The notes under the pieces: model-generated
The model's input: only the letters and a program-made list of their open reading frames with translations
Databases searched by the model: none
Told to the model about the DNA's origin: nothing
Source: Bdellovibrionota bacterium
Lineage (GTDB): Bacteria > Bdellovibrionota > Bdellovibrionia > Bdellovibrionales > JAMPXM01
Reading direction: 5' to 3'
Assembly: GCA_963170185.1 (NCBI GenBank)
Contig: CAUJGS010000134.1
Span: 1-44,918 of the forward strand
Length of the DNA: 44,918 nt
Position numbers and translations under genes: made by a program
Part shown: positions 33,974 to 41,388 of the stretch, piece by piece
Numbering within the stretch: the first letter of the stretch is position 1
How the letters are laid out: every line of letters starts with the position of its first letter

Positions 33974-34875
33974 TTGCCACCCCCGTAAATAAACTGAAGC
34001 GCGATCGGCGCAAAGACCATGATGAAAACCGCTGGCAAGATGAAGAGGACAAGTGGGATCAGTATCTTCTGCGAAGCCTGCGCACCGGCTTTCTCCGCGC
34101 GAACAAAACGCTCGAGTCGCATCTGCGCGGATTGATCTTTCAAAACCTTGGCGATACTGACGCCGGTTGCGTCCGAGTCGATGACGACGTTCACAAGTGA
34201 GTTGACCTCGTTGATATCGCAACGAGCCTTGAGCCCAGTCAGGGCGTCGGCACGCGAACTACCAAGCGTGATATCGCGAAGAACCTGATTGAACTCGTCG
34301 GCAAGAACGCTGTCTTTGCTCGCCTTCTCGACTATCGCTTGAATGGCGCCTTGGAAGTCTTTGCCGGCTTCCACGGCGAGAGCCAGCAGATCCACATAGA
34401 AAGGGAGTTCGCTGAGGATCGCGGTTTGTCGTGTTTGGCGCATTTTGTTGGCGTGCATGGTGGGCATCTGCCATCCCAGAAGTCCCATGAAAAGAAACAC
34501 AGGAATCGGGAAGTTGAATTGCAAAGCGAAGTTCAAGACCAAGCCGAGGATCGGCATGACCACGCCCCAAAGTAGCTTGAGCCCAAGAAACTCGTCGATG
34601 TTGAGTTCGGCGGTGAGGCCGGATGTGATCAGTTGTCGCTCGATTCGCTGGCGCATTTTTTTATCCTTTATGCGCACGGCGTACTGAATCGTGAACTGGT
34701 GAACCAGTGGACGAGAGAACTCGATCAGAGGAGATTGGGATTTTGCTGGCGCGCTTCCTGAGGCCCACGACAAGGCGTTCGCACCTTCGTCTTTTGCCAT
34801 AAGCGCAGAGACAAAGAAGTACACCGCGATGCCCGTTACCAGGATCAGCACCATTGGTAGTAATTCACTTCCCAT
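33970..34875 (-). CDS. tadC: TadC-like type II secretion F-family membrane protein
   Basis: This is a 301-residue inner-membrane platform protein of the Tad/Flp (GspF-like) family. ATG 34875 has AAGGTG upstream; an earlier ATG at 34905 would overlap the divergent maf start. The N-terminal helix (4-25), central helices (about 95-135) and C-terminal helix pair (about 270-296) flank a cytoplasmic T2SF domain, with SELPFYVDLLALAVEAGKDFQGAIQ typical of TadC. In Tad systems TadB and TadC form the membrane base below the ATPase TadA. Neither TadA, TadB nor a pilin is next to it here. It is the first gene of the FHA operon. Confidence 0.87.
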   Translation of the reverse strand: MGSELLPMVLILVTGIAVYFFVSALMAKDEGANALSWASGSAPAKSQSPLIEFSRPLVHQFTIQYAVRIKDKKMRQRIERQLITSGLTAELNIDEFLGLKLLWGVVMPILGLVLNFALQFNFPIPVFLFMGLLGWQMPTMHANKMRQTRQTAILSELPFYVDLLALAVEAGKDFQGAIQAIVEKASKDSVLADEFNQVLRDITLGSSRADALTGLKARCDINEVNSLVNVVIDSDATGVSIAKVLKDQSAQMRLERFVRAEKAGAQASQKILIPLVLFILPAVFIMVFAPIALQFIYGGGN

Positions 34876-34903
34876 CAAGCACCTTCCGTGATGTAAGGGA
34901 GTC

Positions 34904-36247
34904 ATGCAGCATCGACATCTCGTCTTGGCTTCGCAGTCACCGCGTCGGCGGCAGATTCTGACGATCTCCGGTTTCGAGTTCGATGTTCTCCCTTCTCAAA
35001 TATCGGAAATTCCGGACGAAAACCTGAATCTGAGCGCGAAAATTCGACAGCTGGCCGCAGACAAGGCCCGAGCGTGTCTCAAAATGAGAACGGACTCGAA
35101 AGGACTTGGCTTTTTGGTGCTCGCGGCGGACACGGTCGTGGTTCTAGATGACCAAATCCTGGGCAAGCCCAAAGACGAGAATGAGGCTCGATTATTTCTT
35201 AGACGCCTCTCAGGCCGCTCTCACTCGGTTGTCACGGGTGTCGCGATGATCGACAGCTCGACGTCCATCGAGTTTTTCGGTCATGCCGAGACCACAGTGA
35301 GATTTCGCGATTTAAGTCCGGACGAGATTGAGACCTATGTCGCGACCAAGGAGCCTTTCGATAAAGCGGGTGGTTACGGTATTCAAGGGGCGGCTTCGCA
35401 TTTCATCGAACGGCTCGATGGACCCTATGACAATGTCGTTGGACTTCCGATGGAAATCGTCGAAGAGGGATTGCGCTTTTTTGCCGAGAAGATCGCCGGG
35501 TTTTCGATCGCAAAGAATTCGCGCGTGAAGGAAGTCGGCGATCAGATTCGTTTCTTCGAACAAAAGCTTAAGCGACATGAATCATCGCGCACGAAACGGA
35601 TCGCGGCTAAATTGATCGCGGTCACAAAGACAAAACCAGCCACGGATGTCGTGATGGCGTGGTTGGCCGGACAGCGTGTGTTCGGAGAAAACTACGCGCA
35701 GGAAGCCATCGAGAAAAAAAACGACGTCGAGCTATTGGTGCGTTCTATTACGCCAAAGCCATCTGGTATCCAGTGGCACTTCATCGGCCATTTGCAGTCA
35801 AAGAAAGTGAAGTCTGTCGTCGGAGAATTTGATCTCATCCATTCGGTGGATCGGCTGAGCTTGGCAGAGGAGATCTCCAAGCGTGCCGTCGCTAGGGGAA
35901 TCGAGCAGGCGATTTTGTTGCAGTTGAATTTCGCGGACGAGAAATCCAAATCAGGCGCGACTCCGGACGAGTATATTGAGTTGGCGAAGAGCGTGTGCGG
36001 GCTGCCGGGAATTTCGCTTTGCGGACTCATGGCGTTGCCGCCGCTCTTGGATTCCGAAGAGGAAACCCGCACGCAGTTTCAAGAAATCGTGCGGGTGTTT
36101 GAAAAAACCAAGGCGTCATTGCCGACCGAGTATGCTTCGCAGTTCAAAGAACTCTCGATGGGGACGACCCATGACTTTCGCCAGGCTCTCGAGGCCGGTG
36201 CGACGATGGTGCGTATCGGAACGGCGATCTTTGGTCACCGAAGTTGA
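34904..36247 (+). CDS. Fusion of Maf nucleotide pyrophosphatase and YggS PLP-binding protein
   Basis: This is one continuous 447-residue frame that joins two families. Residues 1-195 are Maf: LASQSPRR (8-15), AADTVV with Asp76, GKPK, GYGIQG (158-162) and NVVGLP. Maf proteins hydrolyse non-canonical or m5U/Psi-type nucleoside triphosphates. A helical linker (200-230) leads to YggS/PLPBP (about 232-447): VTKTKP with the PLP lysine Lys242, FGENYAQEA, WHFIGHLQSKK, IHSVDR, LSMGTTHDF and VRIGTAIFGHR. YggS controls vitamin B6 and amino-acid homeostasis. proC and divIVA follow, the usual neighbours of yggS, so maf appears to have been fused to the front of the set. No stop or frameshift lies between the halves. 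Confidence 0.9.
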   Translation: MQHRHLVLASQSPRRRQILTISGFEFDVLPSQISEIPDENLNLSAKIRQLAADKARACLKMRTDSKGLGFLVLAADTVVVLDDQILGKPKDENEARLFLRRLSGRSHSVVTGVAMIDSSTSIEFFGHAETTVRFRDLSPDEIETYVATKEPFDKAGGYGIQGAASHFIERLDGPYDNVVGLPMEIVEEGLRFFAEKIAGFSIAKNSRVKEVGDQIRFFEQKLKRHESSRTKRIAAKLIAVTKTKPATDVVMAWLAGQRVFGENYAQEAIEKKNDVELLVRSITPKPSGIQWHFIGHLQSKKVKSVVGEFDLIHSVDRLSLAEEISKRAVARGIEQAILLQLNFADEKSKSGATPDEYIELAKSVCGLPGISLCGLMALPPLLDSEEETRTQFQEIVRVFEKTKASLPTEYASQFKELSMGTTHDFRQALEAGATMVRIGTAIFGHRS

Positions 36248-36320
36248 GCTCGAAATGTGAACTCGGAATGTGAACGGAAGAGTTCTTGCGTCGTCGCATG
36301 ACCTACATCATGATTGTTTT

Positions 36321-37178
36321 ATGACAAACGACTCGACCCCCAATACCCCCCGTGAGTGGCGCAAGATCGGCTTCATCGGGACAGGGCACATGGGGCAAGC
36401 CCTTATTCAGGCTCTTGTCGAGGGTGGCCGCGTTTCGCCGGCGAAGATTTTCGCGACTAATCGCTCGCCTGGAAAACTTAAGAAAGTTCAAGAGCTGTTC
36501 GGTGTAACACCACTTGCGACCAACGAGGAGCTTATCGACAAGTGTGAGATCGTGATCATTGCGGTGAAGCCGCAAGATCTGACCTCGGTGATCGAACCGA
36601 TTGCGAGCACGTTTCTGCCAAATCAGATCGTGATTTCTTTGGCGGCTGGCTTTTCGCTTCGTTCGCTGCAAAAACTTTTGCCGAAAGTGAAGGCCTTGAT
36701 CCGAGTCATGCCCAATACCCCTGCGACGATTCGCAAGGCCGTTGTGGGTTACTGCCTTGGTCCGGAGGCTTCGGCATATGGGCCGATGATGGAAGATCTG
36801 CTTTCGCCTATGGGTCTTGTCGTGCACGCTCCGGAGGGTGAGCTTTTTGAAGCTCTGACCGTGGGATGTGGCAGTGGACCGGGTTTCATTTTCGAACTTA
36901 TGCAGTATTGGCAAGAGTGGATCGAGGAGCACGGGTTTGAACCCGAAATCGCGCGCCAGATGGTCGTTCAGACATTCTTGGGTGCAGCTCAGCTTGCGGT
37001 ACGTGCAGAAGACACGCCTCTTCATGATCTCCAAGAGCGAGTGGTTTCAAAAAAAGGCGTAACGGCAGCTGGACTTCAGTCCATGCGTGAACTCGAGATC
37101 GAACGCGCGCTTCGTTATAGCTTCGAGAAGGCCGTACTCCGCGATCAAGAAATCTCGCGCGGAACAGCCAAAGATTAA
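36321..37178 (+). CDS. proC: Pyrroline-5-carboxylate reductase
   Basis: ProC reduces 1-pyrroline-5-carboxylate to proline with NAD(P)H. The 285-residue product has the Rossmann motif GFIGTGHMGQAL, the VIIAVKPQ strand, VISLAAGFSL, VMPNTPA and the C-terminal helical dimer domain with the GSGPGFIFE and TAAGL elements. The length is slightly above the usual 265-275. ATG 36321 is taken as start, although no Shine-Dalgarno sequence is clear; a GTG at 36270 would add 17 residues without family support. It lies 73 nt after the Maf-YggS gene, in the same direction. Confidence 0.94.
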   Translation: MTNDSTPNTPREWRKIGFIGTGHMGQALIQALVEGGRVSPAKIFATNRSPGKLKKVQELFGVTPLATNEELIDKCEIVIIAVKPQDLTSVIEPIASTFLPNQIVISLAAGFSLRSLQKLLPKVKALIRVMPNTPATIRKAVVGYCLGPEASAYGPMMEDLLSPMGLVVHAPEGELFEALTVGCGSGPGFIFELMQYWQEWIEEHGFEPEIARQMVVQTFLGAAQLAVRAEDTPLHDLQERVVSKKGVTAAGLQSMRELEIERALRYSFEKAVLRDQEISRGTAKD

Positions 37179-37298
37179 AGGCGTGGGTCCGGAATGCTTT
37201 CTGGACCAAGGGCCGTTGTCGAAGGTCCAGCGAATCTCTATCCTGATAAAGAATCGTCTATCGAAGGATCGGTGGACGTGACTCCAATGGAGGGAATC

Positions 37299-37949
37299 GT
37301 GAGAATCGCGCCAATTGATATCGCCCACAAGAATTTCAATCGTAAAGTTATGGGCCTTGATCCAGACGAAGTGGCCGCGTTTTTGCGCGACATCGCGGAT
37401 CAGATGGAAGAGCTCGTTCGTGAACGCAACGCTCTGAAAGAGTCGGTTCGCCAAAAAGAGATCCAACTCATGGAGTACAAAGAGCGCGATGAAACGTTGA
37501 AGGCAACGCTTTCGACAGCGACGAAGATGTGTGAGCAGATTCGACACGATGCCGAGCGCGAAGCTCAGCTCATCATCAACGACGCCTCTCAGAAGGCCGA
37601 GCTTGTGATGCGCGAAGGGCGTGATCAGCTAAAGCGCATGTATCAAGAGATCGCGGATGTAAAAAAGCTTCGTATGCAGTTTGAAGTGAACTTGCGTGCG
37701 CTTTGTCAGTCGCACATGCAGATGATCGAAACCAGCCATGTGTCGATGCCAGATCCGCAAATCAACCTCGCTCACGCGGCGACGGTGACAAGTGCGGTGC
37801 AGGCATCAAACGCGGCCGTCAATCAGGCGATTCAGCAAAGCCAAGCGGCGGCGGCTCCGGCGCCGACGAACACCGCACCGCCTGCTGGCGCGACCGCGGG
37901 TGCGCCAAAAACAATGGCTCGTTTCCGTAACCCTCTGGCCAATAGCTAG
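37299..37949 (+). CDS. divIVA: DivIVA-domain protein
   Basis: This is a 216-residue protein. Its N-terminal DivIVA membrane-binding domain begins VRIAPIDIAHKNFNRKVMGLDPDEVAAFL. It is followed by a long coiled coil (about 35-150) rich in Glu, Arg and Gln and an Ala/Pro-rich tail ending FRNPLANS. The GTG start at 37299 lies just after GGAGGG and gives the family's typical N-terminus; an ATG at 37287 and a longer frame upstream are less likely. DivIVA proteins mark curved membrane at poles and septa and recruit growth or division factors. The yggS-proC-divIVA order is widespread. A strong terminator follows. Confidence 0.9.
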   Translation: MRIAPIDIAHKNFNRKVMGLDPDEVAAFLRDIADQMEELVRERNALKESVRQKEIQLMEYKERDETLKATLSTATKMCEQIRHDAEREAQLIINDASQKAELVMREGRDQLKRMYQEIADVKKLRMQFEVNLRALCQSHMQMIETSHVSMPDPQINLAHAATVTSAVQASNAAVNQAIQQSQAAAAPAPTNTAPPAGATAGAPKTMARFRNPLANS

Positions 37950-37983
37950 AACCGAGAAGCATTAGCAAATCGGTGTAAGAAAT

Positions 37984-38017
37984 AAAAAAAGCGGCTCAGT
38001 GATGAGCCGCTTTTTTT
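37984..38017. terminator. Bidirectional intrinsic terminator after divIVA
   Basis: AAAAAAAGCGGCTCA (37984-37998) pairs over 15 bases with TGAGCCGCTTTTTTT (38003-38017) around GTGA. U tracts exist on both strands, so it can stop divIVA transcription and that of the convergent nuclease gene. Confidence 0.95.
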
Positions 38018-38021
38018 ATTT

Positions 38022-38097
38022 GGGGCAGCGCCGTAGCGGTATAGAAAACTGCCGAGCAAGCCTGCGAGGCAAAGCGCAGGCAGCGCCGTAGCGGTAT
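38022..38097. repeat. Dispersed 55-bp repeat family, one full and one partial copy
   Basis: A full unit at 38043-38097 is preceded by the end of another (38022-38042). Both finish in CGCCGTAGCGGTAT, as do the units at 1468-1577. Within the unit, CCTGCG and CGCAGG can pair, and flanking CTGCC/GGCAG extends the fold; on the minus strand it is followed by TTTTCT. It ends two bases before the stop codon of the nuclease gene. Confidence 0.8.
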
Positions 38098-38099
38098 AT

Positions 38100-39014
38100 T
38101 TAGAAATCGCTGATCTGTGACACCAGTTCTGGATGATCGATGAACGGGTTGCGATTGCCTTGGATCTTAAAGATCTGCTCGTTGCGATCGATCTCGTTTT
38201 GGTCGACAGGATCGTTTTGGTGCCACTTCTTCAAGAAGGCTTCTTCTTGCGGGTCGATGCGAAGGCGGTAGCGAGTCGCGAAGTAGAAGAGTGCGCGAGC
38301 GACGTTTCCTTTGTGACCAACTGGTGGTTCGAAGATGTCTTCGTGCGAGCCCTTTGCCGTTCCGTACTTCGACGTTGAGCAAGGAAGCGCGCGATCAGGT
38401 ACATCGACGTCGCCGAACTTGTGGTTGCCGCGAATCGAGTTCATTTCCGACTGAGTCGGGAAGAGATGATGAAGATCGCTCTTCTGAGTGTCTTTGCTCA
38501 TGCCGCCGTTGAAGCGGCTTTGCGGCCATGTGTGCTCGGTGTTGAGCATCGTGTTTTTAGGGATGCGACCCGGGCCGATTGCTTGGCTGCCACCGAAGTC
38601 ACGATTCGTGAACTCGATCTCGCAGTAAACGTCTTTTACAAAGTACTGTGCGCCATCGTTTTCGAGATGGATCTGGCCCATCAAGAGACGGCGAGCTGTT
38701 CCGTAGCCGACCGATGTGTGCTGATAGCAGTCGCGGCTTGCGGTGTCGCAGTTCGCCCCGACTTTGTCGAAGTCGCCAGAGACGCGCTGGTGGCGGCTTT
38801 CCAGAATTTTTCTTAAATCTTCGATGAGGTCTGTGTCGCGAGTGCCGGAGGCAACAGATTGGTAGAAGTCGCGGCCGTAGTAAGGATTTTGATTGGAGAG
38901 AGAAAGAGCTTGAACAGGTTCGGGAGATAGTCCGGTATAAATTATCGTGATTGCTAAACAATGTGACAACAAGTTAGCGAATCGAACACGCGAAACGAAC
39001 CCTAGACCGCTCAT
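38100..39014 (-). CDS. Secreted endonuclease I family nuclease
   Basis: This is a 304-residue protein related to EndA/NucM-type periplasmic or secreted nucleases that degrade DNA (and often RNA) non-specifically with a beta-beta-alpha metal site. ATG 39014 has GAGGGGTG seven bases upstream and gives a signal peptide (hydrophobic core about 14-30). The catalytic region has NTEHTWPQS (His161 as the likely general base) followed by SDLHHLFPTQSEMNSIRGNHKFG, the family signature, and later GNVARALFYFATRY. Four cysteines in the mature part could form disulfides. In a predatory lifestyle such nucleases digest host nucleic acid, but predation is not shown by this sequence. Confidence 0.92.
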   Translation of the reverse strand: MSGLGFVSRVRFANLLSHCLAITIIYTGLSPEPVQALSLSNQNPYYGRDFYQSVASGTRDTDLIEDLRKILESRHQRVSGDFDKVGANCDTASRDCYQHTSVGYGTARRLLMGQIHLENDGAQYFVKDVYCEIEFTNRDFGGSQAIGPGRIPKNTMLNTEHTWPQSRFNGGMSKDTQKSDLHHLFPTQSEMNSIRGNHKFGDVDVPDRALPCSTSKYGTAKGSHEDIFEPPVGHKGNVARALFYFATRYRLRIDPQEEAFLKKWHQNDPVDQNEIDRNEQIFKIQGNRNPFIDHPELVSQISDF

Positions 39015-39156
39015 GCTTACACCCCTCGTAAGAAGCCTCAACGGACACCTTCCGTGTTAGTCGCTGGGCTCTAGTCGGGCAAGATTTTCAATTTTAGAGT
39101 TCTGTTTAGACACTCTGCGTTTATGATTTTGGGCAGAATGAAGGGCGGAGGCAGGA

Positions 39157-39212
39157 CTGGCAGAGCGTGCAGAGCCACCTGCTTGGGTGGATGTTTTAGG
39201 TGGCTCTGCCAG
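39157..39212. other. Nested inverted repeats in an intergenic region
   Basis: GCAGAGCCACCT (39169-39180) pairs perfectly with AGGTGGCTCTGC (39198-39209) around a 17-nt loop. A second, partly competing pairing is CTGGCAGAG (39157-39165) with CTCTGCCAG (39204-39212). No U tract follows on either strand. It lies between the dienelactone-hydrolase gene and the promoter region of the nuclease gene. Confidence 0.65.
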
Positions 39213-39225
39213 AGATTCGGAAGGG

Positions 39226-40017
39226 TTACTTCAGCGCTTCGGCGAAGATCTGTTTCATGGCTTCCCAAGAACGAGCATCCGCGCTGGCGTTGTAGGCCGC
39301 ACCTTTTGAGTTGTCGTTTCCGGCGGCTTTTTCTGTGAACGAGTGAACAGCGCCGCCGTACTTGATAAGTTGCCAATCCACTTTGTGATCGCGCATTTCT
39401 TTTTCAAACGCGGCAAGTTCTTCGTCTTTCACAAATGGATCGTCGGCGCCATGAAGCGCGAGGACGCGTCCTTTGATCTTGGCGCCGTCGGCTGGCTTTG
39501 GAGAGTCCAAGCCGCCATGGAAGCTGACGATGGCCTTCACGTCGCCTCCGGCGCGGCCAAGTTCAAGCGCGGCCGTACCGCCGAAGCAATAACCGATCAC
39601 CGCGATCTTGTTTTTATCGACATTTTTTTGTTCGCGAAGAACTTTGAGGCCTTGATGCATGCGATTGCGTAGCGGCACGCGATCTTTCTTGAATCCCGAA
39701 GAGATGGCCGCAGCCTCTTCGATATTTTTCGGACGAGAGTTTTTGCCGTAGATGTCGACCGCGAACGCGACATAGCCGAGTTCGGCGAGTTGGTCGACTT
39801 TGCTTTTTGTCTCGTCGGTCACGCCCATCCAATTGTGGGCGACAAGAACCCCTGGGCGTTGGCCTTTTAGGGCGTCGTCGTACGCGATGTAGCCCTCATA
39901 CTTTTTGCCCGCGAGATTGTATTCGAAATCTTTTTTTACGATTGCGGCGTCGCTGATGGCTGGCACGAGAGCGCATACTGCGACGAGGAACGTTAAACGA
40001 ATGAAGTGTGATACCAT
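39226..40017 (-). CDS. Periplasmic dienelactone hydrolase family protein
   Basis: This is a 263-residue alpha/beta hydrolase. A signal peptide covers residues 1-24 (cleavage near SDAA). The catalytic triad of the dienelactone hydrolase family is in place: cysteine nucleophile Cys144 in GYCFGG, aspartate in HGADDP (Asp192 or Asp193) and histidine His225 in AVHSFT. The oxyanion region is VAHNWMG. Many exported members have unknown ester substrates. ATG 40017 follows GGAGGAG at good spacing. It is 48 nt downstream of the outer-membrane protein gene on the same strand, so the two may be cotranscribed. Confidence 0.93.
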   Translation of the reverse strand: MVSHFIRLTFLVAVCALVPAISDAAIVKKDFEYNLAGKKYEGYIAYDDALKGQRPGVLVAHNWMGVTDETKSKVDQLAELGYVAFAVDIYGKNSRPKNIEEAAAISSGFKKDRVPLRNRMHQGLKVLREQKNVDKNKIAVIGYCFGGTAALELGRAGGDVKAIVSFHGGLDSPKPADGAKIKGRVLALHGADDPFVKDEELAAFEKEMRDHKVDWQLIKYGGAVHSFTEKAAGNDNSKGAAYNASADARSWEAMKQIFAEALK

Positions 40018-40065
40018 GGAAGACTCCTCCTCTTTCGAAGGAAAAGCCCACCACTGATCACTTCA

Positions 40066-41193
40066 TCAGTCAAAGAGTCGTTCGGTTTCGTTGAGATCGT
40101 CGCCGCGCTGAGGCTCGAAGTCGTTGCCGGGAGCGATGACTTCTGGGTCGGCTGTCTCCGAGTCGAGCCGGAACTCGCGCGTGTTGCCTGGCGCGGAGAT
40201 GCGGTCGCCGCTGGGACGTGTACGGAATGTACGTTTAGGAATCGAACTGAATACGACATTCAAGGTGAACGCCGAGCCATTGGCGTCGCGAAGTCCGGTG
40301 AGGGCCTGCATATAACCGGCGCGGATCTCAACCGTCTTTCCTGGCTTAAAGCCAATCCAGCCGCGTGCGCGCAGGATGGCCGGATCAAACGAGCGATATC
40401 GTTGGCTTCCCGCGTTTGCAGACACATTGGTGACATTTCGTTCCGCCGCCGTCAGCTCGTCGTTGATCAAGACTTCGTGTCCGTCGATCCCGCCGCCGGC
40501 CATTAGGAAATCTCCGATGGGAAATTCGCCGTAAACGCCGTAGAGAAGACGCTTGGCGAGCCCTTCGCTGGGAATGTGCGTGCCGACGTAACCGAAGAGA
40601 TAAGCCGGCCCGAGATTGCGGCGCATGTGCAAGATCGCGCGCGCGTAGTAGGCGCCGTCAGCGATCAACGGTGTCGTTTGGGTTTTCGAGAAATTGACAA
40701 GTGGTCCGCCGGCGTCGAGAGGCATCCCGGCTTCGATCTCTGCCACCATCAAGAGCCACTTGCGCCAAACCGTGAAGTGGCCACCTAAGTAGGCCTCGGT
40801 GAGACCGCTGTTGGTTTTTTCATTCACCTGGTCCACAGCGCGCACTTGGCTTACGCCAAAGCCGCTGTACATCGAGAATTTCGGCCAAAAAGCGTAACGT
40901 CCGCGTACCCAGGTGTTGAAGTCCGTCAGGCTGTTGTCGCCAGCAAGGCGTGAGAACTCTCCGCGCATGGGACCGAAGTTCGCGTTTGAGGTGAAATACT
41001 CGGTGGTGGAGGAAATTCCAAACGAGCCTTTGCGCCACGACCAAGGCGGGGTTTCGATGGGGCTTGCCGCCAGACTTTGGCCGCATTGGAATAGAGGCCC
41101 GAGAAAACACCCTAGGGAAACGACAAGTGCGAGGGCTTTCGCGGGACTCGTAAGGGCAGATTTATTCAGAGAAGAAGGCGTGTTACGAAGCAT
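40066..41193 (-). CDS. Outer-membrane beta-barrel-like protein
   Basis: This is a 375-residue protein from ATG 41193 (AGAAG upstream); an ATG at 41292 would place a basic extension before the signal peptide and has no ribosome-binding site. The signal peptide lies at about residues 12-35 (ALALVVSLGCFLGPLF, ending SLAAS). The mature part alternates short aromatic strands with loops (FGISSTTEYFTSN, YAFWPKFSMYSGFGVSQV, TVEIRAGYMQAL), as in alginate/MipA-style or transporter-type barrels. The C-terminal 60 residues are a polar, Asp/Arg-rich tail rather than a terminal strand. I cannot name the family. Confidence 0.7.
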   Translation of the reverse strand: MLRNTPSSLNKSALTSPAKALALVVSLGCFLGPLFQCGQSLAASPIETPPWSWRKGSFGISSTTEYFTSNANFGPMRGEFSRLAGDNSLTDFNTWVRGRYAFWPKFSMYSGFGVSQVRAVDQVNEKTNSGLTEAYLGGHFTVWRKWLLMVAEIEAGMPLDAGGPLVNFSKTQTTPLIADGAYYARAILHMRRNLGPAYLFGYVGTHIPSEGLAKRLLYGVYGEFPIGDFLMAGGGIDGHEVLINDELTAAERNVTNVSANAGSQRYRSFDPAILRARGWIGFKPGKTVEIRAGYMQALTGLRDANGSAFTLNVVFSSIPKRTFRTRPSGDRISAPGNTREFRLDSETADPEVIAPGNDFEPQRGDDLNETERLFD

Positions 41194-41388
41194 GGCTTCT
41201 GCCAAGTTAGCACGAAGATCATTCTTGTAAAAACCGTCGAAGACTGTGACGAAAAATCGGGACTTTCGATAGGAGAAAACGACGTTTTTCATTCTGATAC
41301 GCTGGACTCGGCCTCGGACTAGATCGCACAGGATCTCACCAAACCTTCCGAAAAGACGCTAGAATATGGTTTTGGGGGAGAGTGTCCT

